This document shows, piece after piece, positions 21,385 to 34,600 of a stretch of 64,000 nucleotides of DNA. Position 1 is the first letter of the stretch; every line of letters begins with the position of its first letter. The DNA comes from Drosophila persimilis (lineage: Eukaryota; Arthropoda; Insecta; Diptera; Drosophilidae), in assembly GCF_003286085.1 (NCBI RefSeq), contig NW_020825706.1, forward strand, positions 620,001 through 684,000. Direction: 5' to 3'. The position numbers and the translations under genes are program-made. The notes below the pieces were generated by a model. It searched no databases. It had not been told where the DNA came from and worked only from the letters and a program-made list of their open reading frames with translations.

Positions 21385-22849
21385 TTACTGTGCATTGCGC
21401 ACATACTCGGGGTCAACGTTTACAAAGTTATTCATGCTGAAATATACAGCGCTATTCTTCACCAGAAACTTGAGAAAATCCTGCAGGTGCACGATTAAGT
21501 TCTGCATGGCCTGCTGATCCAGCGCCGAGTATGTCAGCATAGAGCCCAGTCGCACGAAAAGGCGCAGCAAGTGAAAGGAACCATAGAGATCGGACAACGG
21601 TGTATCTGGATGCTTTTGCATCACATCTGCGTACTGTGTACGCTCAAATTTGTACAGTAGCTGGGAGCCCAGCATGACATTGAAGTACTCCACAATGCCT
21701 TCGAGTACATCGTTAATGGCCACCTCCTTGCTGGCACTGGTCGACTTGACAGACTTTTTGTGCGCCAAATACTGCTCGGCGATTTGCTGGATCGTCACCT
21801 TAGCGGGCAGCTCCAGCAGCTTGTGCTCGCGCACCACCGCATACCAGTCATCGGTCAGGTAGTGCTTCAGCTCATCAGGTATTTTGATTTTCACTTCCAA
21901 CTTGTTGGTAAAGCTCTCTTCGCTTTCGACCCATGGTGCCGGTTCCGATGGCGGTGTGGGAGTCGTTGGTGTCGGAGTTGGTGCTGCTGGTGTTCCCTGC
22001 TTTTCGGCAGAAGTTGTGGTATCACTTCCGCTCAATGATGGACGTTGCTCGCTAATCCTTTTCTTTTTGGGTGGCACCACTGTGGCGCCGTCGTCCTCTG
22101 TGATCTCCCCTGTCGTTGCATCTTCTTTCTTTTCATTTGGAGTGCCGGGACGTGCCGACACTATTGCACTTTGTGTTGACTTGCGATTGGAACGACTAGT
22201 TGAGGTATTGGCGTTGGTGCTATTAGGGGTCGTGCTGATGTTGTTTCCACTGTCCGATTTTGTCATCGGTCCCGTACTGGAAGTGGGTGTACTCACCACC
22301 GACGGTAGAGATGTATTTCCCTCCTTGGAGGGAGTCGAAGCTCGAGAATCGTTGCCCACTTGTTCAATTTTTTTTGCCTTGGCGCTTCCTTTAAAACAAA
22401 TAATAAATCAGTCAGACCGACGACGACAAGCAGGTGGTTCCACTTACCCTTCTTGTTGTCCTTCTTCGACCGCTCGCCGCATAGTCGCGCCTGTTCCTTT
22501 TGTCGCTGTACATTGTCATCATTGTATTTGAGCACACGGCTTTCGGGCACCCATTCGTCCCAGCTGTAAGAGGATTGGATTGTTGGTAACTCTTTACAGA
22601 TTCTATATATTGTTCGGAATTGCATACTTTTTGCTCCAGCCTGCATAGTGGATGTAGTATTGGACCGGCGTCGCGTCAGGTTTTGTTTTGAGCACTTTGG
22701 CTTCGTAAATGAGCGGGCCGTGGAAGCACAGCACGCGTTCTCCTGCAAGGCGCGAATATATTTAATCAAATGCATGGTTGGGTCACAGGTTCTAGCTTAC
22801 CATCTGCAAATATAGAGGCTGCATCTGCTGCAGATCCCACGGTTTCCAT
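21385..22849 (-). CDS. MRG15: MRG15 chromodomain protein (MSL3/EAF3 family)
   Basis: Reads H3K36 methylation and serves the Tip60 acetyltransferase and related complexes. Coding exons 22849-22801, 22742-22628, 22563-22448 and 22388-21385, in phase, total 427 aa. Exons 1-3 encode the chromo-barrel domain (about residues 17-90: ERVLCFHGPLIYEAKVL, YYIHYAGWSKNWDEWVPES). Then a Ser/Thr/Pro-rich linker with basic patches (APKKKR-like). The MRG domain begins at about residue 240 (VKIKIPDELKHYLTDDWYAV) and ends VDPEYVRNAQ, the family C-terminus. The first three short exons are out of register with long open frames, so they are easily missed. A minus-strand AATAAA at 21229-21224 follows. Confidence 0.95.
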
Positions 22850-23048
22850 TTTAGCGGGTTTTATTTATTTTTATTGTAAAAACAAGAAAAGGCTAGTGAT
22901 GCGAGTTGTCAAAGATGGAGAATGGCATCGCCTACTATCGATTGGATCTGAACTCTATCGATGATTGATAGTCACATAGTTATATTTATTTATAAATATA
23001 TATAACAAACAGTCTTTATTAAACGTGTGCTTATACACTATACAATAG

Positions 23049-23420
23049 TTAATGTTTGGCCGGCGATGACAGTCCCTCCTCTTCCCAGGGACGTGGACCT
23101 CGTTTGTTCTCCCATTCATCTATGTTCACGGCCCTTACTTTGTCGTACTCCGTTTCCAGCGTAACTTCTTGGCGTTTCTTCATGTTCACGCCGTACTTCT
23201 TCATCTCATCGGGTGTCACCGGCTGCTTCTTGGAGTACTGGTACCTGCAATAGTTCCACATCAATCAGTTGGCATTGCTTTTGAGCTTGACTGACTGTTA
23301 CCTTAAATTGGAAAACTGCTGCAGTCCAAAAGAGCCGGCCACCATCATGATGAGGAAGGGCACACCATATTTAAACGATTTTCGTTTACTATAATATTTT
23401 AGTTTGTCACTGAACGACAT
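23049..23420 (-). CDS. COX16: Cytochrome c oxidase assembly factor COX16
   Basis: Small inner-membrane protein needed for copper insertion into COX2. Two exons, 23420-23302 and 23244-23049, joined through a split Arg codon, giving 104 aa (family size). N-terminus MSFSDKLKYYSKRKSFKYG, one hydrophobic segment at about residues 19-35 (VPFLIMMVAGSFGLQQF), then the conserved SNLRYQYSKKQPVTPDEMKK and the C-terminal RGPRPWEEEGL. Same strand as MRG15 and just upstream of it; the COX16 poly(A) signal (23020-23015) lies within 170 bp of the MRG15 ATG. TATCGAT-type sites at about 23446-23463 sit at its promoter side. Confidence 0.9.
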
Positions 23421-23463
23421 TATTTGTATATTATATCACAATGCTTATCGATACTATCGATGA

Positions 23464-26400
23464 ATAACGAGCTTAGCCTACTTAACCACCTCCATTTAAA
23501 CAGGACTTGAGACGCGGAGAATATGTTTCTAACATCTCCTTTTTGTAGATCCATGCATTCTCTTTCTCTACAATCAACATTTTCACGATATCTTTCACCT
23601 GAACTTTTTCAAGATTCATAATTTTTGTGGGGAGCGTTTTAATAGTCACTGGTCGACAATGGGTTAATCGTTCTCTGTCCGTGATCTGAAATCATATACA
23701 TATCTCGGTTTTCATATTCGGTCTAATATTACTAGTTAGGATCCCCAGCTCTGAACACATATCCTATTAATAAATCGATTTCCTACAAAATTTTCAAATT
23801 TTTAGCACTCTCTTATATTGGGTTTTGTTTAAAATAAGGTTTAAGCGAAAAAGGACAAACAGATCGTAAAACGTAAGTGTATACGGCATGAAACGTAAGT
23901 ATGAATGGAATGTTACGTCATTTTTGTGGGTCAACAGGGAATGGACATCTTTGTACCCTATTTCCTTTAATTAATATTAAAATACTGGTTTTCAAGCTGC
24001 CTTGAGACGTAATTAATAATGCCTTTTTCTTAGATTGAAGTGTTTTTTCCTATTTGTAAATTTCATTAGTTTCCTGCATTTATGTATATCTCTATGTATA
24101 TACCTGTTCATGGACTCTGCAAGAATACCATAAATTTCAATATTTCGTTGAAGTAGCTTTAAAACATAGTCTGCATTCATTAAAGCCTTGGATGGAATGC
24201 AGGATGTTGCTCATTTCTCAATAAATGTAACGGATTTACAAATTTGTCCGTTTTTTAAATTAAAAACCCATGACTAGTACATTGTTTCATAGCAACCCTT
24301 TCTTATTAATAACATGGGTTCATCTGCACAAAGCATTCTTTCAATCACTTTCAAAAATCTGCAGCTGCTCCCGTCGATTAAAATAGCCCTGCCCTTGAAG
24401 CGGAAGCGAATTAAATGTATAGTACGCCTTGCCAAATTACGAGCAGTTTCTATAGAACAATTGTTTTCCGGCGTACGCCGATGCTTATGCACTTACATTT
24501 ACATATGTGTGGCCTGGCATATAAGTTCAAGGTCGTATATCTCTTTAGTTCTCAAATAATTGACACTGACAATGTCGAAGAGCGCCAAAATGTTGTGTGT
24601 TCACATCGTACACGACATTTGATATGGCAAGCCAAACGGTCCGCTGGTTCACCTTGGCCGAGTCGGTCCCGGCCGGGCTGGGGGGCTAGGCAAGGCAAGT
24701 GGCTCATTGCAAAGATTTCCTTTTAGTACCAATAGCTATAGCTCTCAACCAGTTCGAGTTTTCAATTCATTCACAAGGAGCCGACGCGACACGCCGCCAA
24801 TTGAGTCATCCACAGGCCCGCTCGAGACTGGGTTGGTCTCAAATCACACAGCTTTGAAGTCGTTACAAGATTATATTTCAGTTTCTGATGCACCCTACCT
24901 ACCTGGCCTACACAACTCAGATCGAACAATCTTCTCTCATGGCTTCAGCACAGTCGTCTATGCCCCGCTGTTTCCACTTTTCCAGGCAATTTTCACCAAA
25001 TATGGTTGCGATTTTCCTAACAAGATTGTGCACTTGTTGTCTGACCCAAGCTCTCGTACACGTACACGTACAATATATTTATTTATTTTTATTTGGTATA
25101 TATTTTTTGGAATTATGAAAACTTTTGTTTTCCATAATACAGCCTCAGCCCCACAGCATCAGGTGGCCATGATTTCGTTTTTTCTTATTTAGCAAGTTGC
25201 TCACACATTTTCAATTTTTAACAATGTTCTCGATGTTGTCTCAAGGGTCTTTCTCATGGATATTTATTTAGGATGATAAGTATATACATATATTGATCTG
25301 TTTGCAAGACTTTTTTGTTTTGAATGAAAACAATTACGTCATTCGGTGGGTGTTGCTGGATTTAATTATAAATTTTTCAACAGTCTCAGTCTCAGTGCTG
25401 GCAAAAAAAAGACAACATAATTTTCTCCAAGAGAAAATGAAGAAAAGAATAAATATACTGAGATCAAATTGGGTTTTATTTATAGCGGACTTTGGCTGCA
25501 ATCAGAAGACTTATATAATCAGTTTTTAGAACAACTCTTTAGCAATTTATTTAATACGATTAATTTAATAAATTTGTGTGCAATATTCTATACTTGCTTA
25601 TAGGATAATCACCATTGTTGGAATAATCGTTGGAAATAAAAGAAAACCTTTAAGTTTTACCCATATTACTGGCAACAATAATGCTTTCTCATTTACTATT
25701 ACCAAGATTGAATTAAACCATTTAATGGATACACCTTTACAGGTCTATTCCAATTGAAATAATATTAATTGTCCCTTTTTCTATAAATATATAAGCTTTG
25801 AATAAAATAAAACAGAAAATCTCCTTGTTATCCACTGAAAATATCTTACTAATTTATGATTTCGACTTTTTCTCAATGCTATCAAAAATTTGATAATTTA
25901 AGAAATCGTATGGATATCCCCAGTAACTTTTAGGATACATTTTGATGAATAGAACTGACAAATAAACATGCAAATTGAAATTAAACGAAACTGATTGATT
26001 AGAACCATATAAACTTTAACAGAATCTTCGAAATTTTACTCTATCCAAAGAATCTTTGCCTCTATCATTCCATCATCTTACAGATTTTAACAGATCAAGA
26101 ACTACCTGATTCGGTGATGAAAAGTATACCCTACTTAATTAATACATTGATGGTTTATTCCTTTGTTTAAAAATTCAATTTTAATATCTTATCATATACA
26201 AAATTACTAGTACATAAAAAAGCGTGATCAATGGGTAAAAATAGTATCTACAAAAGAGAACCGTATTTTATATAAGCTACTGATCTTCTGAGATCAAGAG
26301 GAAATTGCATTTATGCGATTTCCACGTTCCGCTCGATACATGAATCATGGTACATATAGGGGTTTTCTTCCGAGAGCGTTACCAACAAGCAGGCAATATA

Positions 26401-27661
26401 AAAAGTACAATTGTACTTTGACATTAATGATTGCCAACAAAATGTTTCCCGTTCGTAGACATGACGTTGAAAAATCTATAGAAAAACACCCAAATTATAT
26501 AGAACAAAAAAATAATAATCCGTAGACCTATGGTGTCTGTATATACCTATTTGAAACAAGATTTTTTTTGGCATATCAATAACTGAAAGATAAAAATAGG
26601 CATTGAAGAAAGAACCAAAAAGCAAAACAAAAAGATACACGCACACCATAAAACTTTCTTAAATCACACACACAGAAACCGAAATTATAGAGAAAAATGT
26701 TGCTTTTGTATTTTCAAATATTTTGCATTAACCAAAAATACTGGGGTGATGAGTGAGAGCTTTTTGGAATATGGGGAAATATTCGAAAATAGGCAGAACA
26801 GAACAATTCCACACACCCATACACAGACACAGACACAGACAGCCAGTGAACAGGTGACAGAAGGCCCCTGGCGAAGAGCGGGAGAAAGGATGGCGAGAGA
26901 GAGAGGATTGAGAGTGTAACAGTAAAAGCGCAGTCGCAGGCGCCGGCTATGCTTGTGTTGTGTGAGAAGAGATCGTAAATCAGGGTGCTGCTCATCGCCG
27001 ATCTCTTGCCTTCTATACACACGAGCCGAAGAAAATATTAGATTTTCCTGGGCTGCACTGAGAGAAATTTGTACTTTTAAGATGAATAAAATGTTGGAAA
27101 AAATTTTGTTTCTGAGGAATTGAGTGATGTACCCCATCTTCAAATCATTTTGGAATTGTTATACCCATTTGTGGAGTTCTATAATATTTCTATAATGATG
27201 ATCGATCCAATGAAGACCAGGAATATCCATAGATTTCATTGGACTACTAAATTATAGGGCTTCCATAGGAAAAACCCATCTAACAGGCTGTATCGCCGAA
27301 TATCTAGTCTTTCTATATTTTCCTTAAGATGTTGTTACATGTTCGGCAACCATTTAGCACTTTTTTCGCACAGTGTACAAGCTCTAGCAATACCATGCCA
27401 TGCTCTCTTTTTGCGGGGAGTGAGTGATCATCGCCGTACTCAAACGAGAGCAGAATGCAGTTCCATAATAAGCGAAAGAGCAGACCAAAAGCAACAACAC
27501 GAGCACGGCATCGCATTTATTTGGCCGAAAAGCATGCTCTCTCGCACAAACACACGCGCGCGCTGGGCGGCGATGGCCCACACCTATACACACCAGCGCA
27601 GATCGTTCGGAATCGACCGAACGGCGGGCATCGAACGTCAACATATTGAATAAATATTTTC
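23464..27661. other. AT-rich intergenic region, no supported gene
   Basis: About 4.2 kb between COX16 and the presumed Tm1 start. Open frames are short and lack codon bias or recognisable domains; the longest (24707-25192, 161 codons) reads as non-coding. A GC-rich patch with CAGTT and GAGTC-like words lies at about 24620-24860. The last kilobase has GAGA-type and TG-rich tracts and probably carries Tm1 regulatory DNA. No RNA gene was seen. Confidence 0.6.
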
Positions 27662-27713
27662 AGTTGAACATCACAATCCGTTCAAGTCGCGGATAACTCC
27701 GAATAAAAGTTTT
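27662..27713 (+). promoter_or_regulatory. Tm1: Tm1 muscle start site and non-coding first exon
   Basis: TCAGTT at 27660-27665 fits the Drosophila initiator (start at A27662), followed by a 52-nt stretch ending in a perfect GTAAGT donor at 27714. It would splice to the acceptor TTGCAG at 31453-31458, leaving 40 nt of leader before the muscle ATG. This mirrors Tm2. No clear TATA box or properly spaced DPE. Inferred from sequence only. Confidence 0.5.
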
Positions 27714-30700
27714 GTAAGTAAAAAAAAGGAAGGCAAAGAAAAGAACCTCCTATTCAAAAATACCAAGATATCCAAAAAAATATTTCAAAAAGTATCTTGT
27801 AAATCTTGTTGCGTGCAAAAAAAAAACAAGTACAAAAACTGTGTGAGCCCTGCGAAAAAAAAGGATCCAAATCAACTCTAAATAGTTATATAATCATCAA
27901 AACGTTGCGGCAAAACTAATTTGAAATCAAATCAAAGTGCTGTGAAAAATCTATAGTAACCAAAAAAGAAACCGCAAGTATTTTTGAGATACAACAGACA
28001 GAACAGAAGAGCAACAAAAAAAAGATATTTCAAATATTTCTTAGTTTAGAATGAAAACCCAAATAGAGGTTAAGCACCTTTTCGGTTAATAGCGATTCTC
28101 TCTGGGGCTTTGTCAAGTTTGTCTGTTAACCACAATTTGGCATCTAGAATTTCCATTTTCCATTTCCACTAAATGCCCTCTGCATGAGATATATAAACAT
28201 TGCCAGTGGGCATTCATCAGTGGGGTTCCCACATGGTTCTGGGAGTCGAATCCGCCAGAGTAAATATCAAAGGTTTTTCTAGGACTCAAGGAATTTATGA
28301 TATGCTAAAGAAATGAATGTAGAGAGGGTCTTGAGTTATATTTTACATAAAAAATTGTGTGAGAATTTTCCTGAATTACATTTCCTTAGATGACTTCCTA
28401 GAGACTACCTTTTTCATCTTCCTGTTCTTCTAGAAACCTATTTATATATTGTATGAATCACTGAAGGTTGAGAAACCACTAAGAGATCCATGATCTCAAG
28501 GTGGATATAAAAAGACCTAGACCTAATGGAAAAGAGAGGTAGAAAAAAAGAACCTTCCTTCTTTGGTATTCAGAATAAATCCCAATCATTCAGAACATCG
28601 TGCAGTTCTGTTGCAATTTGTTGTATCTATGAAATCCGATACACAACCGCTGGCCACAGATGCCAAATGTATCTGAAGCGAACGTAGGCGAGAAATCCCC
28701 AACCCAACGAATTCCCCAGAAAGCTCTTCTCTTTTCTTTATACTTATTTTAGTATTAAGTAATATCCGTTGGATATTCAACAGATGCCTCCTCAGTTTTC
28801 CTATTTTTAGGCATTTTCTGTGTGTCCAAGAGAGACAGAGAAGGAGAGAGAGAGAGATAGTCAGAGTCACAGAGAGGGAGAAAGCTTTCAGTTCTGCCCC
28901 GCCATAGACTTTTAGATATAGATTCTATATACGTTAGACCTATATACAAGGCTGTCTATGTGTTTGAGACTTAAAAATAGAAAGAAAAAAAAACGGAATA
29001 GAACTCTGTATTCTGTACAACAAAAAATCTGACTTTTTCCAATGGATAATTTGGAAATTCTGCTGTACAAATGAGAGAGATGGATATAATTAGAAGATAT
29101 GGAAGAACATATTTCCTAACCTACAGAGTAGATATTTTGAGGTATTTACGTATTCTGGATCAAGGCAGACAGGATATCTAGAGGGGTATAATATCTAGTG
29201 TATAAATTTTGGGGGAAAATGTGGAATAAATTACTCCCTAAATCGCATCCAGATTTCTTTTAAATGAAACATATGAGAATATGTAGAAATTACTCTTTCA
29301 TTTTATGGGTAAACTTTGGTAGTCTTGAATCCTTGTTATTTTGCTTTGATCAGTTCCTTGAATTTCAATATTTTCCAAGTTTTTTAGATGGTTTTCGAAG
29401 GTTCTTCAAAGCTTACTGGTATATGCTTTTGTAGGCATTAGAAAAGGTGTATAGAATATGTATAAAGAAGTACTATAAAGGTTAAGCCTCTTCAAGCACA
29501 GTTGTATCCCTTAAAAATACTCATATATGGATGTTAAATATTAATAGAATAATGAAGTTTTACCCAGGCTTTTATCTGGAGTATTTATCCCTCAAACTCC
29601 ATTACTTTCTTCGCTCTATAATGGCGCTCTTCTTGGCTTTGGGTTCATTTATTTCACAAAAGATGTATGTCATTGCCGAAAGGTTTAAGATTCCATGCGA
29701 TTTATTCCGCTGAATCAACGCAAACATAACTCAATGTGTCACCTCATTCGATCCCATATGCACATGGCACATGGCACAAACAAATTTGCCTCGATTGCAA
29801 TTTACTCGTAATTTAAATTCAATTTTTGTTTTCCTTCGGCCGCTTTTGCTCGCTGTTTCGTTGAACCTGAGGTTCAGAGGCTCAGGAATGTAAACAGAAA
29901 AGTTTTAAAAATAAATTAATGTTTTTGAACAAGAACAAGAACCACCAGCACACGGGAGGGGCAGGGCAGTAATAAAGAATTTAAAACTTGACTCAATTAG
30001 TGGCCTGCCTGGATTCGGTGCAGGCCATGACAATTGTTGGTCAAGTGGAGTGTCTGCTTGGTGGCAAGCTGGAGGAAGGAGTGAAAGGCGGAAAGAGGTG
30101 TGCGAGTGACTGAGAAGAGGTTAAGCCCCCAGGCCCCAGCTGAGTCCACACTGAGTCAGAGTCAGAGTCCAGAGAGTATTGGCCAAGTATAGTTTAAAGC
30201 CAACTGAGGGGACGATAATGATTCATTGGGGAGTGTTAAGAAGAGTAGGATTAGGAGGTTTGTTTACAAGGAATCTACAGAGCTTAAAGTGCTCTTTATT
30301 TAAAGATTAAAGAGTTTCTTCCTTAAGAGTATCTCAAGGTATTCGAAAGAGAACTTGAATTAGAGTTTGAACTAAATTTATTCTTGTTCTAGAATAGGGA
30401 GGTTGGGTAAGAGATCTGTGGGTTATATATAGGAGATTACTTTAGTAAAACTCTCAACTAGAACTTTGAAATAGTACTCAAGATCTTTGCCTTGCAATAC
30501 AAATATAGGTATAACTTTACTGATCCCAAAATACTCGAGAAAAAAAAATGGTATAATAAACCAAACAAATATACGTCATAAATTCGTATAGCTAAAGCTA
30601 TATCTTACACCTTTTCTTGGCCCACATTTGGGTTCCATCTACTGACACAATTTCTGGATGGTGCCAGAACTCTCTACTCAAATATGCTCCCAGTTCCAGC

Positions 30701-31458
30701 TTCGTTCTTAATCCATACCATACCAATCCGAACCGATGTGATCTGCATAACTAAGCCCCGAAAACGTGCATTACCTGGTATTTCTCGTTCAAATGATTTA
30801 CTGTGAGATGAGAAAACACTCTCCAAAAAAACAACACATATAAGATTGAAGAGGAGACCCAGAAGCGGGAATAAAAGTCGTGAAGAAACGCCGGCAAAAT
30901 ACTAAAAGCTCAATTCACAGTCCGATGAGCTGGAACAATACTGATGTATGGGCCTTGAGTGTTTGATTTTTGGTCTGGGGCGAATAATTAATGGGTTCTG
31001 CCACCTTCCAGCCAAAAAAGGGTAGACATGGCTCTCTCATTAGCTTGGGAGAGAGAATACCCCCCACCTGAATGCTGATAACAGATAGATAAGCCAAGAG
31101 ACAAGTGTATTTCAGTTGGAAAAAGAGGTTAGATAATACAAAGAATGATTACCCAAGCCATAAACAATCTAATATTCCTATAGTTTTAGTTGTGTCCAAG
31201 ATAGAAATTAGAATAGTCATGGATTTGGGGAGGATTAAGCCAAAAAGAGTTCACTTCTCCAATTAAAGATTGTAAAATGCAAATACCTTCACCTTCTCTC
31301 TCAAGACAGAGTTTCACTTTCTGTGCACAAAGAAACGAGTTTTTTTCTTTTCTTATCCGTTGCGAATGCTCGTAGATGATTATCGCATAAATTCATTAAT
31401 TGGTTTATTGGCTGCACATAACAACCGTTTTCATAGCCATTTCCATTTCGATTTGCAG
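27714..31458 (+). other. Tm1 first intron with MEF2-type sites
   Basis: A 3.7-kb AT-rich intron. Two perfect MEF2 consensus sites (YTAWWWWTAR) are present: CTATTTTTAG at 28801-28810 and TTAAAAATAG at 28971-28980. Tropomyosin muscle enhancers in Drosophila are known to sit in first introns and use MEF2, so this is a good enhancer candidate. No coding sequence seen. Confidence 0.5.
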
Positions 31459-31498
31459 TTTCTTTCGAGTACAGTAGCAAAACAAACAAACAGACACC

Positions 31499-31612
31499 AT
31501 GGATGCCATCAAGAAGAAGATGCAAGCGATGAAAGTCGACAAGGATGGAGCTTTGGAGCGCGCTCTCGTCTGCGAACAAGAGGCACGCGATGCCAACACT
31601 CGCGCCGAAAAG
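31499..31612 (+). CDS. Tm1: Tm1 exon 1a, muscle N-terminus
   Basis: ATG in context CACCATGG followed by 38 codons starting [20 protein letters not shown] and a GTAATT donor, phase 0. The leader begins after the acceptor at 31458. [12 protein letters not shown] is the high-molecular-weight tropomyosin start that mediates head-to-tail overlap. Confidence 0.95.
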
Positions 31613-34600
31613 GTAATTCAACCATCAGGAACCCCCATGCCTCACCCCCCTCCATAAACCACTCGCACTTGTACTCCCACAGAGCGGCAGAGTGGGGGAA
31701 ACATTTAATGTAACAAAAAACATAATTAAAGGGGTTTAAATCTGAACAGATCTCATCAGGCTCTGGCGAACCCTAACCGAAACATAACAAAACTTGTTAA
31801 CACATTCCATTTTTCTTGGTTTTATTTTTGAAATATTATAATAACAGGCCGAGGAGGAGGCTCGCCAGCTGCAAAAGAAAATCCAGACCGTTGAGAACGA
31901 GCTGGATCAGACCCAGGAGGCCCTCACCCTTGTCACTGGCAAGCTGGAGGAGAAGAACAAGGCCCTGCAGAATGTAAGTTCGAGAATTTCACACCTTTCA
32001 TACCTTAGAATAAATCTTAAGTGGAGGATAGAGCAGGCATAGAAGATCGGAGTCAATATCCGTAATTTTTTAGAGATCTCAATGCAAAATTTCTTTTGGA
32101 TCAGCTGAAAATTTATGTTAAATTTAAGTCTTAGAAATAAATTAGCTTACATTTAAATTTATAGCCAATTTTTTTACGAATTACTATTTTACTATTTTAA
32201 TTTAAAAGCTAAATTCTCAAACTTATTCCAAAGCATTCCAAAAAACCCCCCAAAAAATCATAATTTCTTTAATCACTTGACAAAACGCTAAAAACATAAG
32301 AAAGGCAGACCTATTAATCATTTCTAGACTAGAATTTGTCAGAGCCCTCAAAAATGTTACACATTTCCCAGAAACTATATCTTAAAATAAGTATCTATAG
32401 ATCTTTAAAAAAAAACATTTAATTTTCAGGTCATTTCACAATATTCTCTGAAATGCATCTGGGTTCAGATACAAGTCAAGAAATACACATAAATTTATTA
32501 TAAGTGATTTTTTCAACAGCTTCAAGAAATGGGGGAAAGAAAATGGGCCAGCGGGAAAACTGTGTCATCGGAGCGGCAATTTAATGCTAATTTTCCGGCA
32601 CCTTCTTTCAAATGGGATAAATGTTTGGGGGCGGAAATTCCATTCCATTTTATGAGTCTGAGGTGTTTGTGCTCTTAGCAGAAAATTCATAAATTTTGAA
32701 TTCAAATTCAAACAAAAGGAAACAGCAGTCAGCAATTGCCACGCAGCACTCTGTTGGTGTATGCGTTTTTCTTTTACTGTTGGCAGCGCCTTTGGTGCGG
32801 CGCTATTTTTAAATTCGTTGGAAATAGCAGCCCATTGGTGCGAGAGGGAGAGCGCCCCGGCAACGCATGCGCGCCTGTATGCGTGTGTGTGTGTGGGGCA
32901 ATATCAAATAACGCAAAGACAAATGAAAATTGCTTTTGCCAAAATATTTTCATGCAAAAACAAAAATGGTTTCCTCTCATTTTTTTGTACAGTATTTAGA
33001 ACAATTTTCTTGGCGTTGGGCCGACGCCGCCTTGTGCTTTCCAAAACAAAAAGAACAAAATTGAAATTGAATTAAATTTTTTGTTCTTCTTGCGATACGT
33101 TTTTTTTGATTTGGGACACTTTCGGAAAGTATTTCAAGGATTGGGCGTTTGGCAGCGTTTCAAAAATTCAACATTTTCAGGTAACCAGAGGCGTGAAAGA
33201 TAAATACAAAATGCTTATCGGACAGCATAAATTATGAGATCTTGACAAATTATCAGTTATGGCTTTTCTTGTTGTTGTCGCTGGCGCTGTTGGCCCTGCC
33301 CCGTATCGTTCAAATAGATATGACGATGCCAGCGCCTGAGTAATAATACAAGATACGGGAAAAAAGAAGAAAAAACACAGAGATAAGCAATTAAATCAAA
33401 CAAAAACTGAAATGGAATGAATATACCAGGAAAACTCATCGCGAATACCGCAAGAGAGTAAGAGAGCAGGAGCGGAGCGGAGCTAGAGCTAGAGAGTACA
33501 AGTGGCCTGCATGAAAGCTTGTGAGAGAGAGAGCATCACTAGTGAGTGGGTGTTGTGGGGCTGTGGCGATGTGGCGCTCTCTCGTGCTCGTCTCCTCTCC
33601 CCCTGGATGTACGATCAGAGTGCAGCGCACACTTCTTGCTGACTCACTCGGACATGTGCCTCACGTCGGCCGCACGCTTCGTATGGGGGCGCATTAGAGA
33701 GAGAGATAGTTTGGGCAGATCGAGAGAGAGCCGCTGCCGGTGAGCGCATAGCCCCAAAATTATCGCCACAGCGCAAGCACACTTTCAAGTACAACGCCGA
33801 AGCAAGCAGCGGGGCCGAAGAACCCTCAAGCAGCCGCAGCAGCAAGCAGCCAGCAGCAGACCAGCCGCCGCCCGCCGCCTCAACCACAAACCCCATCGGA
33901 AATCTACAAAAAAAACTACATAAAATCAAATAAATTATAAATAAATGAAACCCGCATTCTTATAAATCAAACTAAGTAGGTTTATCAATGAATTAATCAG
34001 AGAAGTCGCTACTTTCATTTAATACGCATTAAATGAAATTCTAGAGATTTCACAAATTACATAAATAAACCGTTACACATGCCAAAAAACAAGAGAAAGA
34101 GAAACCAGTGTGTGGCGAAAACTTTTCTCTGCCATTTTTCACGCGCTATTGAAAATCTAAAGAGATAAAAAGAGCAAAAAAAAAAAACATTAGATCTATT
34201 AAATCATCAATAAAAATAGCTAGAAAAAAAACCAAAATTCGGAATCCAACCATCAACTAACGGTACCATGAGCGCAGCTGTTTGAAAAAAACCAACAACA
34301 ACAACAAAAACCACCGAAAACATCACGCATCAAATCACACAAACAACAAACTGTAGTAGCAAAAGCCGGCGCACATAATTAATATGTACGAGAAAACATT
34401 AACAATAGGAAATGCAAAAGTTAATAATGCATATGAGTGGCAAAAAGTGAGTTACAACAACAAAAGCACAACAACGGCCAAACCAAAGCAAATCAATCAC
34501 AAAACTAGCAAAAGCAGTGCAAAAACTGCAACCAAAACAAATGCAACAAAAATAGCAGCAAGTGCAGCAGCAACAACAACAACACCCAAAGAAACGGTTA

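Noticed and set aside
24707..25192. 161-codon open frame in the COX16-Tm1 gap
   Set aside because: No start context, no codon bias, hydrophobic low-complexity end and no recognisable domain; other frames nearby are similar in quality.
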